Below, piece after piece: positions 25,641 to 38,170 of a stretch of 64,000 nucleotides of DNA. The notes beneath the pieces are model-generated. The model ran no database searches. It was not told the DNA's origin and worked only from the letters and a program-made list of their open reading frames with translations. The stretch's first letter is position 1. The number at the start of each line of letters is the position of its first letter. This DNA comes from Theocolax elegans (lineage: Eukaryota > Arthropoda > Insecta > Hymenoptera > Cerocephalidae), in NCBI GenBank assembly GCA_026168455.1, contig CM047427.1:16291301-16355300 (forward strand), given 5' to 3'. The translations under genes were made by a program, and so were the position numbers.

Positions 25641-26465
25641 CAACTAGAAATTAAAGACTCATCATTTTCTACCTATTGTTATTTTAATTGGACATTTTAT
25701 ATATTTTTCCATATATATTTTTCCGTAAGTAGTTTTTGCAATAGAAAGTATTAAAATCAAAGCGGTATAATCGACAAGTATTTTTTACCATACCATAAAT
25801 TTGTATTTCAATTAAACATTTTTATTTTTATGTGTTACATAAACTCCTCAAAAAGTTTCTACAATTGAAAGTACTGAAATCAAAATGGAATCGCCAAGTA
25901 TTGTATCTACGCATCAATGTCTGGGAAGAGATTTAAAAATTTTTCATCGTTTAAATTTGTTGAAACTTCTCTAACTTGTTTCAAGGAGTTCACATTTGAA
26001 CCGTGATGATTATTTATCAAATCCTCATTATTGCCAAGAAATATATTTATTATGTCAAAATCTTCATCCATTTTCATAGTTGGAGAAATAAGTAAACAAT
26101 TTTATAATATATTTATTTACATAAAATTAACTTCTTCAAAACTAATAAAACAGAAATTTATTTATCTCATTTTATTGCTTTTAAATAAAATTATACTGGG
26201 TTAGAATTTCTAATTTCAAAGTAAATGTTATATAAAATACATGCCAATATTCAACTTATAAAAAGTGTAAGTGCGCTACAATTGATTTTTTATCCAAAAG
26301 TTTGAAAGAAAGCTTGGAGCAATACCTTTCAAATAGTCTGTAGCATTTTTATGGCCTTCAGTTCTGTAAAAAGTTATGAATTATCTTAAAAATGCAATAA
26401 TTAATGTATTTAATTTTTAACCCATTGTATATATCACATATGGATATTTGGAAAAGTGTATGTTC
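25641..26465. other. AT-rich mosaic of repeat fragments
   Basis: 26195-26375 matches 17880-18065 and 26375-26462 matches 11023-11110. No gene was seen. Confidence 0.6.
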
Positions 26466-26526
26466 ACACACACACTCACACACACACACACACTCACACA
26501 CACACGCACACACACACACACACACG

Positions 26527-26584
<58 letters not shown>

Positions 26585-26627
26585 CACAGACGCATGCACA
26601 CGCACACGCGCACGCGCACACACACAA

Positions 26628-26659
<32 letters not shown>

Positions 26660-26935
26660 ACACACATGCACACACACGCATATATATATGACATATACAT
26701 ATAACATATATATGATATATATATATACCATATACATGACATGTATATATAACATATATATATGACATATATATATATATATAACATATATATATAACAT
26801 ATATATATGACATATATATAACATATATATGACATATATATATAAAACATATATATATATATGTTGAATTCTGAATTCTTAGACACGGCGGCGGCGGCGG
26901 CGGCGGAGGCGGCGAAATATTTATATATTATAGAG
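26466..26935. repeat. Compound microsatellite (CA)n, (TATG)n/(AT)n, (GCG)n
   Basis: A CA-rich tract lies at about 26466-26680, AT/CATATA tracts at 26680-26860 and GCG repeats at about 26887-26914. Long ORFs over it on both strands are low-complexity artefacts. Confidence 0.95.
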
Positions 26936-27933
26936 AGATATATATATATGTGTGTGTGTGTATTCGGTGAGGAACGAAGGTCCGCCTTGAACGCGGATAG
27001 CGGTGTCAAATTGCCGGATAATGTTCTGCTAGACCTGCGGGCGCCGACGATAGATGTGTATGCTGTTGGAGCTCGATGATTTCCAGATGTCGAAGTCGTA
27101 GTTCCTTGACTATGGCTTGTAGATGTCAATGATACGTCTCGATCCCCGAATACAAGATCTCTCGTGATTTTTAATGCGTATTACTTTAAAGTCCGAGTAG
27201 CAGAGCCACGCCCTCGGATAAAAATCAAAGAGTTGACTAGCAGAGCTTCGCCTTGCGAAAGCTTTAGATGAAAACTTAGGAGTGGCTGTGTCTGTTCTGG
27301 GTCCTCTTTATATACCCTAAAAATCTATGCATCTGTCCTTGTCTTACACTTCGCCTTGTCTTACACTTTGCCTTATATGGAAATTGTGTAAGTATTTCTC
27401 GATTTTTCTGTGCTTGCACCCGATTGGACCGTTAGATGTGCGTAATTAAAAATTATCGAATCCCGTGCATTTTCTGTATCGCTTCGTAGTTAATTCGGAG
27501 AATTTGCTGTCCCCCTTTTTATTACTGCGACGTTACCCAAAGAACGGCTTAATTTATTACTTCCTTCTAATGCTCGAATTTTCTAGTCGATGTTTCCCAT
27601 TGCCGGTTCTTCTCCGAGCATTGATTTTATAGTGCAGTACAAAAAAATCTCTTGCGCAACCCTTCGTTTCGATCTCACTATCGGCGATCCCGCTTATATG
27701 CGTATTGGCTTCGAATAATATCTTTAACTCTACTTATCAGTCTCTTTTTCGTTTGAAACACTCGTAAACTAATCTGTCCCTTAGCTCTATAAATTATATT
27801 TTATATTACTGCATTTACTTAGAATCATTCTTTATCAACCTTATTTAGTTCGTCTTCTACGCCGTATTTTTATTCTAAACTACGCAGTACTTTTTACGAA
27901 AAATAATAATATAATTTTCGTCGGGACGCGACA

Positions 27934-27953
27934 ACTCCCCCCCTTTTTAAAAA
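27934..27953 (-). promoter_or_regulatory. Polypurine tract of the giant element
   Basis: On the minus strand AAAAAGGGGGGGAGT directly precedes the 3' LTR start TGTCGCGTCC. Plus-strand DNA synthesis would start here. Confidence 0.8.
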
Positions 27954-28902
27954 CGACGCCCTCGTCGTTAAACAATATTATTATTATATTATTATTTCTC
28001 TTGACATAAGATATCATACTTAATTTTAAATTATAAACATTATTTCGATTAATTTTTCTTTATTTCTTATGGTGAGCTTTATAAACCATATTACAATTAT
28101 TTCTTTCGTAGTTCAACTTCGTTTATTATTATTTTTCCTTACATCTATTACATTATTTCGAACCATTTAACAGTATTGATATAGTTCACCTATAAAAATA
28201 GAAGCTAAAAATAAAAAGGGTTTTATTATTACAATTTTTATTCTAGATATTCCGAAAAATTGTATAATTTTTATTAAATGTATTTTCTGTATATAAAGAA
28301 TTTATTCTTCTTTTGTTTTTACTCCTAATTTTTAGTATTCATCAATTCGTGTTAAATATATGTTATTTGTATTTTTTTTGTTCTCGTATCCATTTTTTTT
28401 ACAAAAGTTACAATTTTCTTTGATAATATTTGAATGCTTACGTATTTTTCTGAAATACAAATTAAGAGTTATCCATTAGTATATATATTTTTTTGCTTAG
28501 TCTATTAATAATTGCAGCGTAATGAACTATTATAACGAGATGGGAAAAAAAATTTTATTTTTATGCAATACAGACCCTCGCTTGAATGTAGACCTGCGTA
28601 GTAATCTTTCCTTAACGTAAGGTTAGTAGGAGCGAAGAAATATTTAATTTCCTCGCTCCCCCTCCCCCCCTCTGAAACGTAACGAAAACGTTGAATATAG
28701 CTATTCAAGGCTCTCGTTATGAGTTTTTTTTCTTTTTTTTTTTTCGGCTATTATAAACAAAGAATCACTTTGACTTATTTATTACTCTCAAGTACCCCTC
28801 CTAGTTCTGTCAATATTAAACGTTTTCGTTGGTCGCTTGAATTTTTCCAAGTGATCTTTTATACCCTAGTAAATTATTTTCCCTTAGTGCGATAAGGTTT
28901 CA

Positions 28903-28939
28903 TTTAAATACGGGTGGCTCCTTGCATTTTTTCGTCAGT
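28903..28939 (+). promoter_or_regulatory. Arthropod-type core promoter of the antisense gene
   Basis: TTTAAATA at 28903-28910 lies about 30 bases upstream of a TCAGT initiator at 28935-28939. It sits just ahead of the untranslated exon of the antisense gene. Confidence 0.5.
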
Positions 28940-29774
28940 ATACGTCAGGCAGTGATTCTATCCGTTTCTCCAAGGTGTCTCGTCCCTATTTTTTTACTAA
29001 GTAAGTGTTTTTATTGTTATTATTATTATCATCTCTTTTTGTTGCTTATTATTATTTTTTATTATTTTTTTGTTATAATAAGAAAAAAGAAAATAGTGTA
29101 TCTCTTATATAAGAGAATATTTATCTCTTTTTTTTCTTCTACGTATTTTATTTATTTTTTTTAAATAATAAAAAAAAATTTTGCTTTTGTCGTTAAGGTT
29201 TTATTATATATTTTTTTTGCATGTATGTTTTTATATTTTTTTCCCTAATGCTGAGTATGTATTTTTTTTCTATGTTTTCAGGATGGAGTTTGAAAAAGCA
29301 CGTTTGCTAATGCAGTGGGCTTTACGTCGACGGGATGATCGGGAATTTAGTCCCGATTTATTTGAAGCTCGGAGCTGGTTTCTAGCCGCTGCGCAGGAGT
29401 TGAATGCGTTGTGTATAAATGAAGGAGTCCCACTGGATGTGGACGCCCTTCTGCTCTTATTAAATTTATCCTTACGGGAACTTGCGGCCATATCGGAGTT
29501 GCCCGCGAGCTCCGAAGCTTCAGATTCCTTATTCTCGTCCGAGGGGGAAATGGGTGAGGAGGAGTTGGAGGCGATGGAGGAGGAGGAGGAGGAGGAGGAG
29601 GTGGAGGTGGTGGCACTGGAGGAAGATCTTTCGCCGAGATCACCCTTGCCAGAGCAGGTGCCTGACGTTCCGGCCTCATTTTACTGGCCGTCCGACCGGG
29701 GAGGATCTCCCTGCTATTCGCCAGTGCCGCGTATAATAAACATAATAGATATATCATCCGAGGATGAACTGTGA
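28937..29774 (+). CDS. Antisense spliced gene in the retroelement: acidic 163-aa protein with SUMO-interaction-like tail
   Basis: It is transcribed opposite to all other genes of the element. Exon 1 (about 28937-29000) is untranslated and ends at GTAAGTG; the acceptor is a long T tract ending TTTTCAG at 29281. The ATG lies at 29283 and the stop at 29772-29774. An AATAAA is present at about 29839. The product starts MEFEKARLLMQWALRRRDD, has a Leu-rich middle (VDALLLLLNLSLREL), a run of glutamates, a Pro/Ser section and ends with IINIIDISSEDEL. That tail is a hydrophobic core followed by Ser/acidic residues, as in SUMO-interacting motifs. I recognise no family. The low-complexity acidic part could mimic coding, but complete splice, start and poly(A) signals in one unit argue for a real gene. 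Antisense genes beside the 3' LTR are known in deltaretroviruses and HIV; any functional parallel is inference. Confidence 0.55.
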
Positions 29775-29910
29775 TAAGATGATCGGATTTGTCCTGTTTT
29801 TATTTTTCTTTTATTGTTACTAAAAAAATTTAATAGGGAATAAACTTGTTTGTAAAGTTCATAATAGAGTGTTTTAGTTTTCCCCTTTTTCATTCCATTC
29901 CTCATTCACC

Positions 29911-30920
<1,010 letters not shown>

Positions 30921-31407
30921 CGCGCTGCTTCATCGTCCTTGTACTATTCTTTTTGTTTACATTTTTTTCTTTTTTTTATATTTTTCTCTATTTCTTACCT
31001 ATTATATTTTATTTATATTAGCTCTATCCCTTTTTTTTATGGATACTTATTTACTTTGTTAGTATTTCTATATATTACTCTTTATTATTTTTTTTTACGT
31101 TATTTACATTGATTAATATGTTTACCACAATAATTGTTTGTTATGTTTGTTTTTTTTTTATTTCTACATATGGTTAGGGGAAAGAAATAAATATTCCTTA
31201 CTGTTCTATAACAATGTTAATCTTTATTATTTTTCATTTTGTATACATATAGTTTTTTTGTTTGTATTTACTATAACTAGTTAGTATATATACTTGTATA
31301 TAATGTGTGCTTGTTAATACTTTATACTCTTGTTTATACTTATTATAATATTTACTGCAATTGTATATTTTGCCCTTTTCATAAATTTATTGTTGTATAG
31401 ATTTAAT

Positions 31408-32405
31408 TTAGGCGAATTCTATCTCTGTGGAGCGACCTCTTCTTTTTGTTATTAAGTATATGTTTAACCATTCCGTTATTGCTCTTTTACAAATCATGCA
31501 TTCCTTTGTTCCCATATAACAAGTTAAACAGCTTAAAGCATGTTTGCATGGAAGATATATTCCCTCTATTGGATTACGTTTGCAAATCTTGCATTTAAGA
31601 TCTTTTGATAAACTGGCATGTTCCGAACCTTTTATTATTTTGCTCAATTTTTCCATGTCATAGATTCCACAACAGTCTTCTGCTCGTTCTTTCTTTGTAA
31701 TGAATTCACATTTTGGCGACCATTTACGATGTTCTTGCATAGGCTCGTCCGTTTTTTCCATTTTCGTATTCCTACACCGCATATATAGCATTTTACTTTG
31801 TCGTTCTCTCCTGTATAATAAAATCCGGCTTCTGCTAGATCCTTGGTTGAAATAAAAGCATGCGGCCAATATTTAAATGTATCTAATCTATTTTTCTTTA
31901 TTGACAGATTTACTCCGCAATCAGTTTCATCAAAGTCCTGTTGTAGGTCCATAATTATTTCTTTTACTTTCTTTTCTGTATCATTATAGACTACCTCGTC
32001 TAATTGAGTTTCTAAGGACGCTAATATCTCTAATATTTCTGGTAACTCTTCTTGTGTTATCATTGGCACGGGGGTATTATTTTCTTCGTCCAGTATTGAG
32101 GGAAAAATATCACTGGTCGCATTTTGTAATAGTTCCATAACTTCTTGTTCATTCAGAAAGGATTCCAATTCCGGCCAGCTTACTTCCTTAACGTTTTGTG
32201 ATTCTGCGATATCTTCTGATTTTTCGTCTTTATTTATTTCCATAGGTTCCGCTTGCGTCATTTTTGAACTTGAAGTTCCCATTTCCTCTGGTTTTTCAAT
32301 ATCTGTTTCGTTTTTAACAACAAAAATGGGCGCTTCGTGTTGTATTCCAACGAGTTGGTTCCAACGGAATAATTTGCTGGTTATCTCTCTGTAATTCGAA
32401 TTCAT
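31408..32405 (-). CDS. Captured inhibitor-of-apoptosis protein (BIR + RING), in two overlapping frames
   Basis: The first frame (32405-31644) has about 170 acidic, Glu-rich residues and then the first two thirds of a BIR domain: YWPHAF, LAEAGFYYTGENDKVKC and zinc ligands C206 and C209. The third and fourth BIR ligands (H47, C54 within EHRKWSPKCEF) are in the other frame (31869-31408). That frame then ends in a C3HC4 RING (C93, C96, C108, H110, C114, C117, C124, C127), the usual E3 ubiquitin-ligase tail of IAPs. The change of frame is -1 and falls at a run of six A (31752-31757), right inside the BIR. BIR proteins bind caspases or IBM peptides; the RING ubiquitinates partners or itself. One BIR plus RING resembles baculovirus IAPs in layout. 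Either -1 recoding at the A run or a 1-base indel explains the break; I cannot tell which. Position next to the glycoprotein suggests expression from a spliced 3' mRNA. Confidence 0.85.
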
Positions 32406-32766
32406 TTTTTATAGTAACAATCTCGATTTCTCTTTCTTTGTTTTGTTCTATTATTGCCCTAATTTGAGTGGATATTTTATTATCATTTTTTTTTATTTTT
32501 CGCCCCTCGATATTTTTTTTACAGTTATAACATTTTTGCCTTTCAGAATTTATATTTATGTCTCTAAATTTTATGTGTTGTATAATCGGCTTTCCTGCCT
32601 TTGTTTCTATGCAATTTCCACATAAAGGAGTGTTCAAGTCTATGCTGTAAAACATCTTTTTAAGGTAATACATTTCGTGTATTTTTCTATTGATTTGTTT
32701 TTTCCTAATCGTACCGTCGTAAGAGGGTAAATTTTTCCTTTCTTTAACTTCTTGTATAATCCTCAT
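32314..32766 (-). CDS. Unrecognised Cys-pair accessory protein, 150 aa
   Basis: An open frame lies between the glycoprotein and the IAP and overlaps the IAP start by about 90 bases. It is basic N-terminally and has two CxxC pairs (CGNC at about residue 49 and CYNC at about 78) that could form one zinc site. It then becomes Lys/Glu/Ile-rich. I recognise no family. Placement in the run of minus-strand accessory genes supports it being real. Confidence 0.5.
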   Translation of the reverse strand: MRIIQEVKERKNLPSYDGTIRKKQINRKIHEMYYLKKMFYSIDLNTPLCGNCIETKAGKPIIQHIKFRDININSERQKCYNCKKNIEGRKIKKNDNKISTQIRAIIEQNKEREIEIVTIKNEFELQRDNQQIIPLEPTRWNTTRSAHFCC

Positions 32767-32828
32767 TTACTGGCTCTCCTATTTTGAGTGTAAGCAAAAA
32801 AAAAAGAAAATAAGAGTTATTATTATTA

Positions 32829-34814
32829 TTACATTGAATTTGCTCTATTCTCATTGTTTATTTTTAAAATTAGATATAAACACGATTCTCTCTCTAAAAT
32901 TTTTGTATCTACAGTTTTAAACTCGGAAGTGATAAATTGGCTCTTTTCATTTTTCTCTATCTCAACCTCCATTTTTTTGTTCTCCTCATTGTCTTTATTT
33001 AACTTTTGTGTTCCCAAATACAGTAATAGTTGAGTGATTGAATTCCATATTGCCCCAATTAAATGTAAAGAGAACCCGTAAATTCCGTGCAACATGAAAC
33101 CATGCATAATCGTATCGATAATTAGCTAGATGAGACGACATATCATAAAAAATCCTATGAAACCGGCAGAGATGTTACTGAACGTTAAAAATTCCGACCA
33201 TAGTTTGTTGAATGTCGATTCAGCCAGGTTATTTAAGGCTTCTTGGTCGAACAAATTTCCTATAGTAATTCCTTTGGGGTTTATCTTCCTTCCCGAAGCT
33301 TCTAATGCCATCTTATTTAATACCGTAGATTTTTCTAATGGGAATAATATCATATCGCGAAGTTTACTGGTATCTTTTTGTCCGTATATTCCACTAGTAG
33401 CGAGTGTCTCGGGTGAAACATATCTCCATGTTAGTTTTGTTTGAGGCGTCAATATCTCGGGATCTTCTACTTCGACTGGATTCGGTAGCATTTTAAACCA
33501 AATTTGATGCATTTTGAACATAACCGGTAGACGATTATCACACATTAGGGGTTTCCCAGTTCTTACTAATATACGCGTTCTAGGTGTGAGAAAATATGGT
33601 TGGTTGTCCCGAAACACGGGTAGCTGTTGGTAACACCCCGTCGTTTCTCTCCCGACTACTTCTACTTTAAAGCATTTTAGTAGATGAATAACTTCTCCCG
33701 CTGTTACGGCTAGATACCCAGGTTGATTCATGATACGATAACCCACTTCCGCCGGGGAAACTGAGGCGAGCGCGAGGGCTTGAGTGAGAATATGTCTTTC
33801 GATTTCGCACCTTTGTTTTAATATGTCGTAATACATTCTATATAGTTGTCGGCGTACATATTTTTCAACGTATAAGAATTTTGAGTTTATGTATGCAAAT
33901 ATATCAAGATTGTTTCCCTCAATTGCCTTTTTGCTTATAAAACTGTTAACCTTGGCGTCCTCAATTATGAAAAGCTTGGGATGTTCGGTGCGCGCAAATC
34001 TAAAACCGCATACATTCTGTTCTCCTTTTTTCCATAGTGCGAATGTAATATCATTAGTTTCAAACGAGTACATTATACGGTTTTCTTGCTCTTCGTATAT
34101 TTTATCCAAATTTCCTTCGTACAACACAGAATATTTGTTAACTCCGCATGAATCCTCCGGAAGCGCTTCCCAAAAAACTTGTGAGGCATCGATATCTGTA
34201 CATTCTAAATCCGCGAGTGTGCATGTAACCCCGGAGTCTAATCTTGCTTTATTATATTCCAGATGTACAGCCGCATAGTAATCGTATATTGTTATTTCAA
34301 CATGACCTGCGACATAAGCGTCTTTATAGGTACCGTATGAATCCGAAAATGAACCTCCAATACAATTTCCGCTATTATCGTTCCCTCCCGCGAACACGAT
34401 TGGTTTATTAGTGGTACTGTTTCTGGGTAGATTTATAATTTGAGTCCCGCTTATAGAAATATAACCTGAACGATGGATTCCATAACATTCCTCTCTACTT
34501 ATTTCTTTGTAATAACTAATTTCTCCGTTTAGGACGCGAGATGCATGTCGGTGCATACCGCAATGTGTAACTGTACGTGTGATTTTTATTATGCATTTAT
34601 ATACATGCGTGGTACTGTAATCGTTCAATTGTAGTAACTGCGCGTAAACTTTTGTTACATTAATATATGGTTCATGTACATCACATTCTTTAACATCCAC
34701 TAATGATATTGTTGTTAGATTTGAAAGTTGTTCCCCGCAGTCATATCCGTAAAGTCCCGACGAATAATTAATTACACTTACGAGTGAAAGCAGAAGGAAT
34801 GATCTCTTTACCGT
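32829..34814 (-). CDS. Second envelope: chuvirus-like (mononegaviral) glycoprotein, one in-frame stop
   Basis: An open frame runs from a splice acceptor (TATTTACAG at about 34815) to 33126; after a single TAG (33126-33128) the same frame continues to 32829. No in-frame ATG is seen near the acceptor, so the initiator Met should come from an upstream leader exon; a hydrophobic signal-like stretch (SFLLLSLVSV) follows at once. The ectodomain is Cys-rich with several N-glycosylation sites (for example NVTK, NSTT) and an HCGMH motif. Downstream of the TAG come hydrophobic segments (LHLIGAIWNSITQLLLYLG) and a charged Lys/Glu cytoplasmic tail. The pattern resembles glycoproteins of chuviruses, which other insect LTR elements, notably BEL/Pao types, have captured. 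Family call is from memory of such proteins and needs a search. Role: cell-to-cell infection of the element. Confidence 0.6.
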
Positions 34815-34884
34815 CTGTAAATAAGATAATTTTCTATGGTTTTCATTGTCCTTGTACGAAGTTATGAAGTTAATTCCTATTTGT

Positions 34885-36572
34885 TTATTCGAAACGGATT
34901 TCTATTTCTTCCGGAATGGTATCTAATATTTCTTTAAAGTAACACAAAAGTATGAAGATCCCCGCGATGAATAAAAATATAACTACTCCTGTGATTGAAC
35001 AGATGAGAAACAATGTAGTGAATACAGCGGTTTTTTCCGTATTGATCAATTTATCCCTACAGTAATTTTCCATATCCCAAAAATTCCCCGAGTGTTTTTG
35101 CTTAACTAGTTTATGGAATAAATTTTTAGTATTTGTATTGTTAAAGATATTTGATAGTTTGCTAATATTTAACGACGTCTGAGGGAATAACAAGTGATTT
35201 GAGTATTCCGTTGGTACCTCATGTATTTTTATTTCTCCATTTATTTTAAACGTACAAGTTATTTTTGTGTGTATTATTCCGACTCCACGTAACGGTATGA
35301 TCGTTCCTGTTAAACCGTCACAGCCAATCGACACTCTCGTAGTCATGGGCGCTGAATATAATATTTTATTTAATTTTTCAAGTTTTATTATCGTTGGTTT
35401 GGCATTGGTTTTATATTTGATATTGCAGTTACGGTAATTACATTTAGCCGGTTGAGACATCAATTCCATTTCGCAACTATCTATTGCTTTTAAATGCAGT
35501 CTTTCTTTTTTGCAAATTAATTTTCCTTGAAACTTTTTACAGTTCTTAAGGTCGGTGCTTGAGAAACCGTAATAATTTTCCTCTTGTTGCAGAATATAGT
35601 TATTCTCGGGTTCAACATAGGCGATGTTTGATTCATTGGTATATACGTTTTGAGGAATTGGAAGTGGAGATACCCTATACAATGAGCAAGTAGATTTTTC
35701 AACCAAGGGAACCTCTATTTGAATAAATAGTTTATTATTGATGTATCCAGTATGTAGGCTTGTTATGTTAGCTAATCTATTTAAATTTCCCTCTCCTCTT
35801 TTCAACGGGAATTCATTGGTTTTCTCATATTTTTCGATGTAATTAACAACTTGTTTGAGTCTATTGGGTGATAATAAAGTAGTATACATTTGATGCTCTT
35901 TTATTCCTTCTAAATTAACAAGTGTACCTACACTGTAGCTTATCTGGTTGTTCAACATTCTTCCTAACGTAGTCTTTATATTGTTCATTATTTGCGAGTA
36001 TCGTTCAAGATAAATTTCCTGTTTCATTTGCTTCATTTTTTGCATAATGTTGAATTCATCATACAATCTTGCTTTGTCTATGTATATATTGGTTCCCATC
36101 GTATTACTTTCTATAAATATTATTTAGTCCTAACCCCTACTAGTATCCTATCTATGTAATTGTTAATTAATTTACTTTCTAAATCATAACGTATTAACTC
36201 GTTTTCACGCAAATCTGATTTTACGTCCATGCAAGTACTTTCTGTAGTGTTTAAGATGTGTAACGTTCTAGTATATTTTTCTTGTAAATTCTTAAAATTT
36301 CCAAACCGTTCTTCACATTTTTCGTGACCTAACGGGTAATCGTTTTTCAGTTCGCTAAACGTCGTCCAAATATCCGTTAGATTCATATCTTCATGTATGC
36401 AAGTCATGCTAATAATAATTTTCCACGCGACTGGAGTTAGTTTTACATCTTCCTGTCGTTCGAAGACTATACCCGATGGAGGTATTTGTTGAAGTTCGAT
36501 TCCTTTTGGTTCAACTTCGTTTCCCGTACAAAATGTTAAGAGGGATAAACACATTATATTGAAGTTCCTCAT
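34885..36572 (-). CDS. First envelope: F-like (errantivirus/baculovirus F type), split in two frames
   Basis: The first ORF (36572-36120, 150 aa) follows a strong acceptor (CTTTTTCAG at about 36581), starts with a signal peptide (MRNFNIMCLSLLTFCTG) and then a GIVFE-type segment, N-glycosylation sites and a coiled region, like the F2 part of insect F proteins. After a TAA, the second ORF (36099-34885, 404 aa) opens in another frame. It contains long heptad-like helices, many paired cysteines, a C-terminal membrane span (TLFLICSITGVVIFLFIAG) and an acidic cytoplasmic tail, like F1. No clear furin site or fusion peptide is visible at the junction, where the frame is lost, so the break may have removed or hidden it. 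Errantiviruses carry this env as the third ORF, made from spliced RNA. Confidence 0.6.
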
Positions 36573-37055
36573 TTTTTGTTCTGAAAAAGTAAAAGAGATA
36601 TCGATAAATCTTTCCGCTCCTTGCCCTGTCTCTCTTTTTTTTTTTATATATGGATCCTTCTGGTTTATTGAACGCCCTGCTTTTAATTTCTTGTTTGCGT
36701 ACTTATTATTTTTTTTTATGTGCCGGTTCTAGGTGTGTTTATTTTGTAATTTAAACCGAAATCAATGATTCATAATTAATCGGGTGCTCTATAAATTAAA
36801 CTAAAGATATGAGTAAACTATGTATGTATTTCTTTTTTTATTGTTGTACAATTTCCTAGGGCAGTGTGGTTAGAACAAAGGTTAGTCAGAAGTCGTCTTC
36901 TCTTAAGGTATATTTTGTTTTATTTTATTTCTTTTTGATTTGGTATATAGGCAGGAGAAGAAAAAAAAATTTTTTTTTTTTTTTTTTTTAACATTCTTGT
37001 ATTTATCTTATCGTTATAGTTTTTCCGATCTTCCTTCGTCCCTGTCTCTTTTTCA

Positions 37056-37766
37056 TTACCAATCTCCCGTTGACCATCTTTCATCCCGTAATACGGTTAA
37101 GGAACCTCCCGCAAAACAACCAGTCGGACAATGGGATGTTACTTCTAGCTGTCGTTGGTGTTCATCGTCCGTACACTCCATGGATTCTATATATATCCCT
37201 TCCCCTTGACGTTGTAGATAGTAATTGGCGCATTTTGCGCACTCTCGCCATACCGGAATCTTCTGTTTACAATATTTACACCTTCCATGGTACGTTTGGT
37301 CCCCAAATCCTTGACCACCATACTCTTTTATTTCTAAGTACTTTGCATACGTTTTCCCTAGTTCCATAAATGCGGAGCTTTCTCTATACCTTTTCTCTAC
37401 CTCATTTACGAGTTCATCGTCACTTTTTTCTGGGTAGTCCGGATGTTGCATTTCCAGTTGTGCTCTAAAGTTTATAAATCGTCTTAACCTTTGAGGCATG
37501 CAATCGTTGAAACCTATAGCACTAAGGTAGGCTTCTTTAATAGCCAACCTAAAGCTTAAACTGTGATTGTAAATAACAGATGTTAGAAACTCTGTTTCAT
37601 TTGCTAGCCTTCGGGAGTAAGCGGGAGTTGTTCCCTTGGCCTCATCTTGGAAACATTTGACTCCGTATTTAATAATTTTTTCTAATGGGTCCTTTTCCCC
37701 TTCTTTCTTCTTTCTTTCCTCCTGTCTTTTCTTGCGTTGCTGTCGTTTGGTAAGTGCAACTTCCAT
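37056..37766 (-). CDS. Unrecognised accessory protein, 236 aa, basic N-terminus and zinc-finger-like C-terminus
   Basis: Just upstream lies an acceptor-like TTTCTGTAG (about 37779). The first 25 residues are Lys/Arg/Glu-rich (LTKRQQRKKRQEERKKK), a possible nuclear or RNA-binding signal. The middle is helical. The C-terminal part holds CKYCKQKIPVWRECAKC, two CxxC knuckles 13 residues apart that fit a zinc ribbon, then further cysteines. No family recognised. Gypsy elements normally have no gene between integrase and env, so a regulatory or RNA-export role is a guess only. Confidence 0.6.
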   Translation of the reverse strand: MEVALTKRQQRKKRQEERKKKEGEKDPLEKIIKYGVKCFQDEAKGTTPAYSRRLANETEFLTSVIYNHSLSFRLAIKEAYLSAIGFNDCMPQRLRRFINFRAQLEMQHPDYPEKSDDELVNEVEKRYRESSAFMELGKTYAKYLEIKEYGGQGFGDQTYHGRCKYCKQKIPVWRECAKCANYYLQRQGEGIYIESMECTDDEHQRQLEVTSHCPTGCFAGGSLTVLRDERWSTGDW

Positions 37767-38170
37767 CTTTAGGCAGCCTACAGAAATTTCTTTGTTTATT
37801 CGTGGTTGATATTAATTAAAGGATTGAGTCTATGTATTGAAGGAAGATCAGTTTTCATTGTTTATTTTCTTTTACTATAACTTTTTGCGATATGTGTATA
37901 CGCACAATACTCATACATATATCGTGTACACATTAAATTTTATACCATACTCAAACCAATGAGCACACATTCATTTTTCTCTCTTATTTTTTTTTGTATT
38001 TTATTTTAATTTGTTTTAACTAGTTATTAAATAATTGTACAAGGCTTACAGTATCAATTATAGATTTACATTATTTATACATCTTTTTGTTTGCTGTACT
38101 TTCTGTCAAACTATACAAACTTGCGAATATTATGTATTTAAAATCTCCGTTATTCTCTCAAAAAAAGGTT

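Larger units (their letters stand above)
1573..27933 (-). repeat. 3' LTR of the giant element, split by about 24.5 kb of nested insertions
   Basis: Three blocks match the right LTR in order: 1573-2033, 8886-about 9167, and about 26940-27933. The first break is a clean transposon insertion with TA duplication (2034-8883). The second break falls in an AT microsatellite and holds many elements (about 9168-26940). The end block finishes GGGACGCGACA at 27933, directly followed by the polypurine tract complement. Confidence 0.8.

Noticed and set aside
26358..27129. Several long overlapping ORFs on both strands
   Set aside because: They are translations of CA/TG and AT microsatellites.
26940..27933. 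A 1-kb LTR pair with 48846-49824 as complete LTRs
   Set aside because: The primer site would be 2.3 kb away and no target duplication exists. Joining the second shared block gives correct ends and CTAT.
31750..31758. Canonical A AAA AAC slippery heptamer in the IAP
   Set aside because: The letters occur but not in the zero frame; in frame it reads G AAA AAA, a poorer slip site, so recoding is only a possibility.
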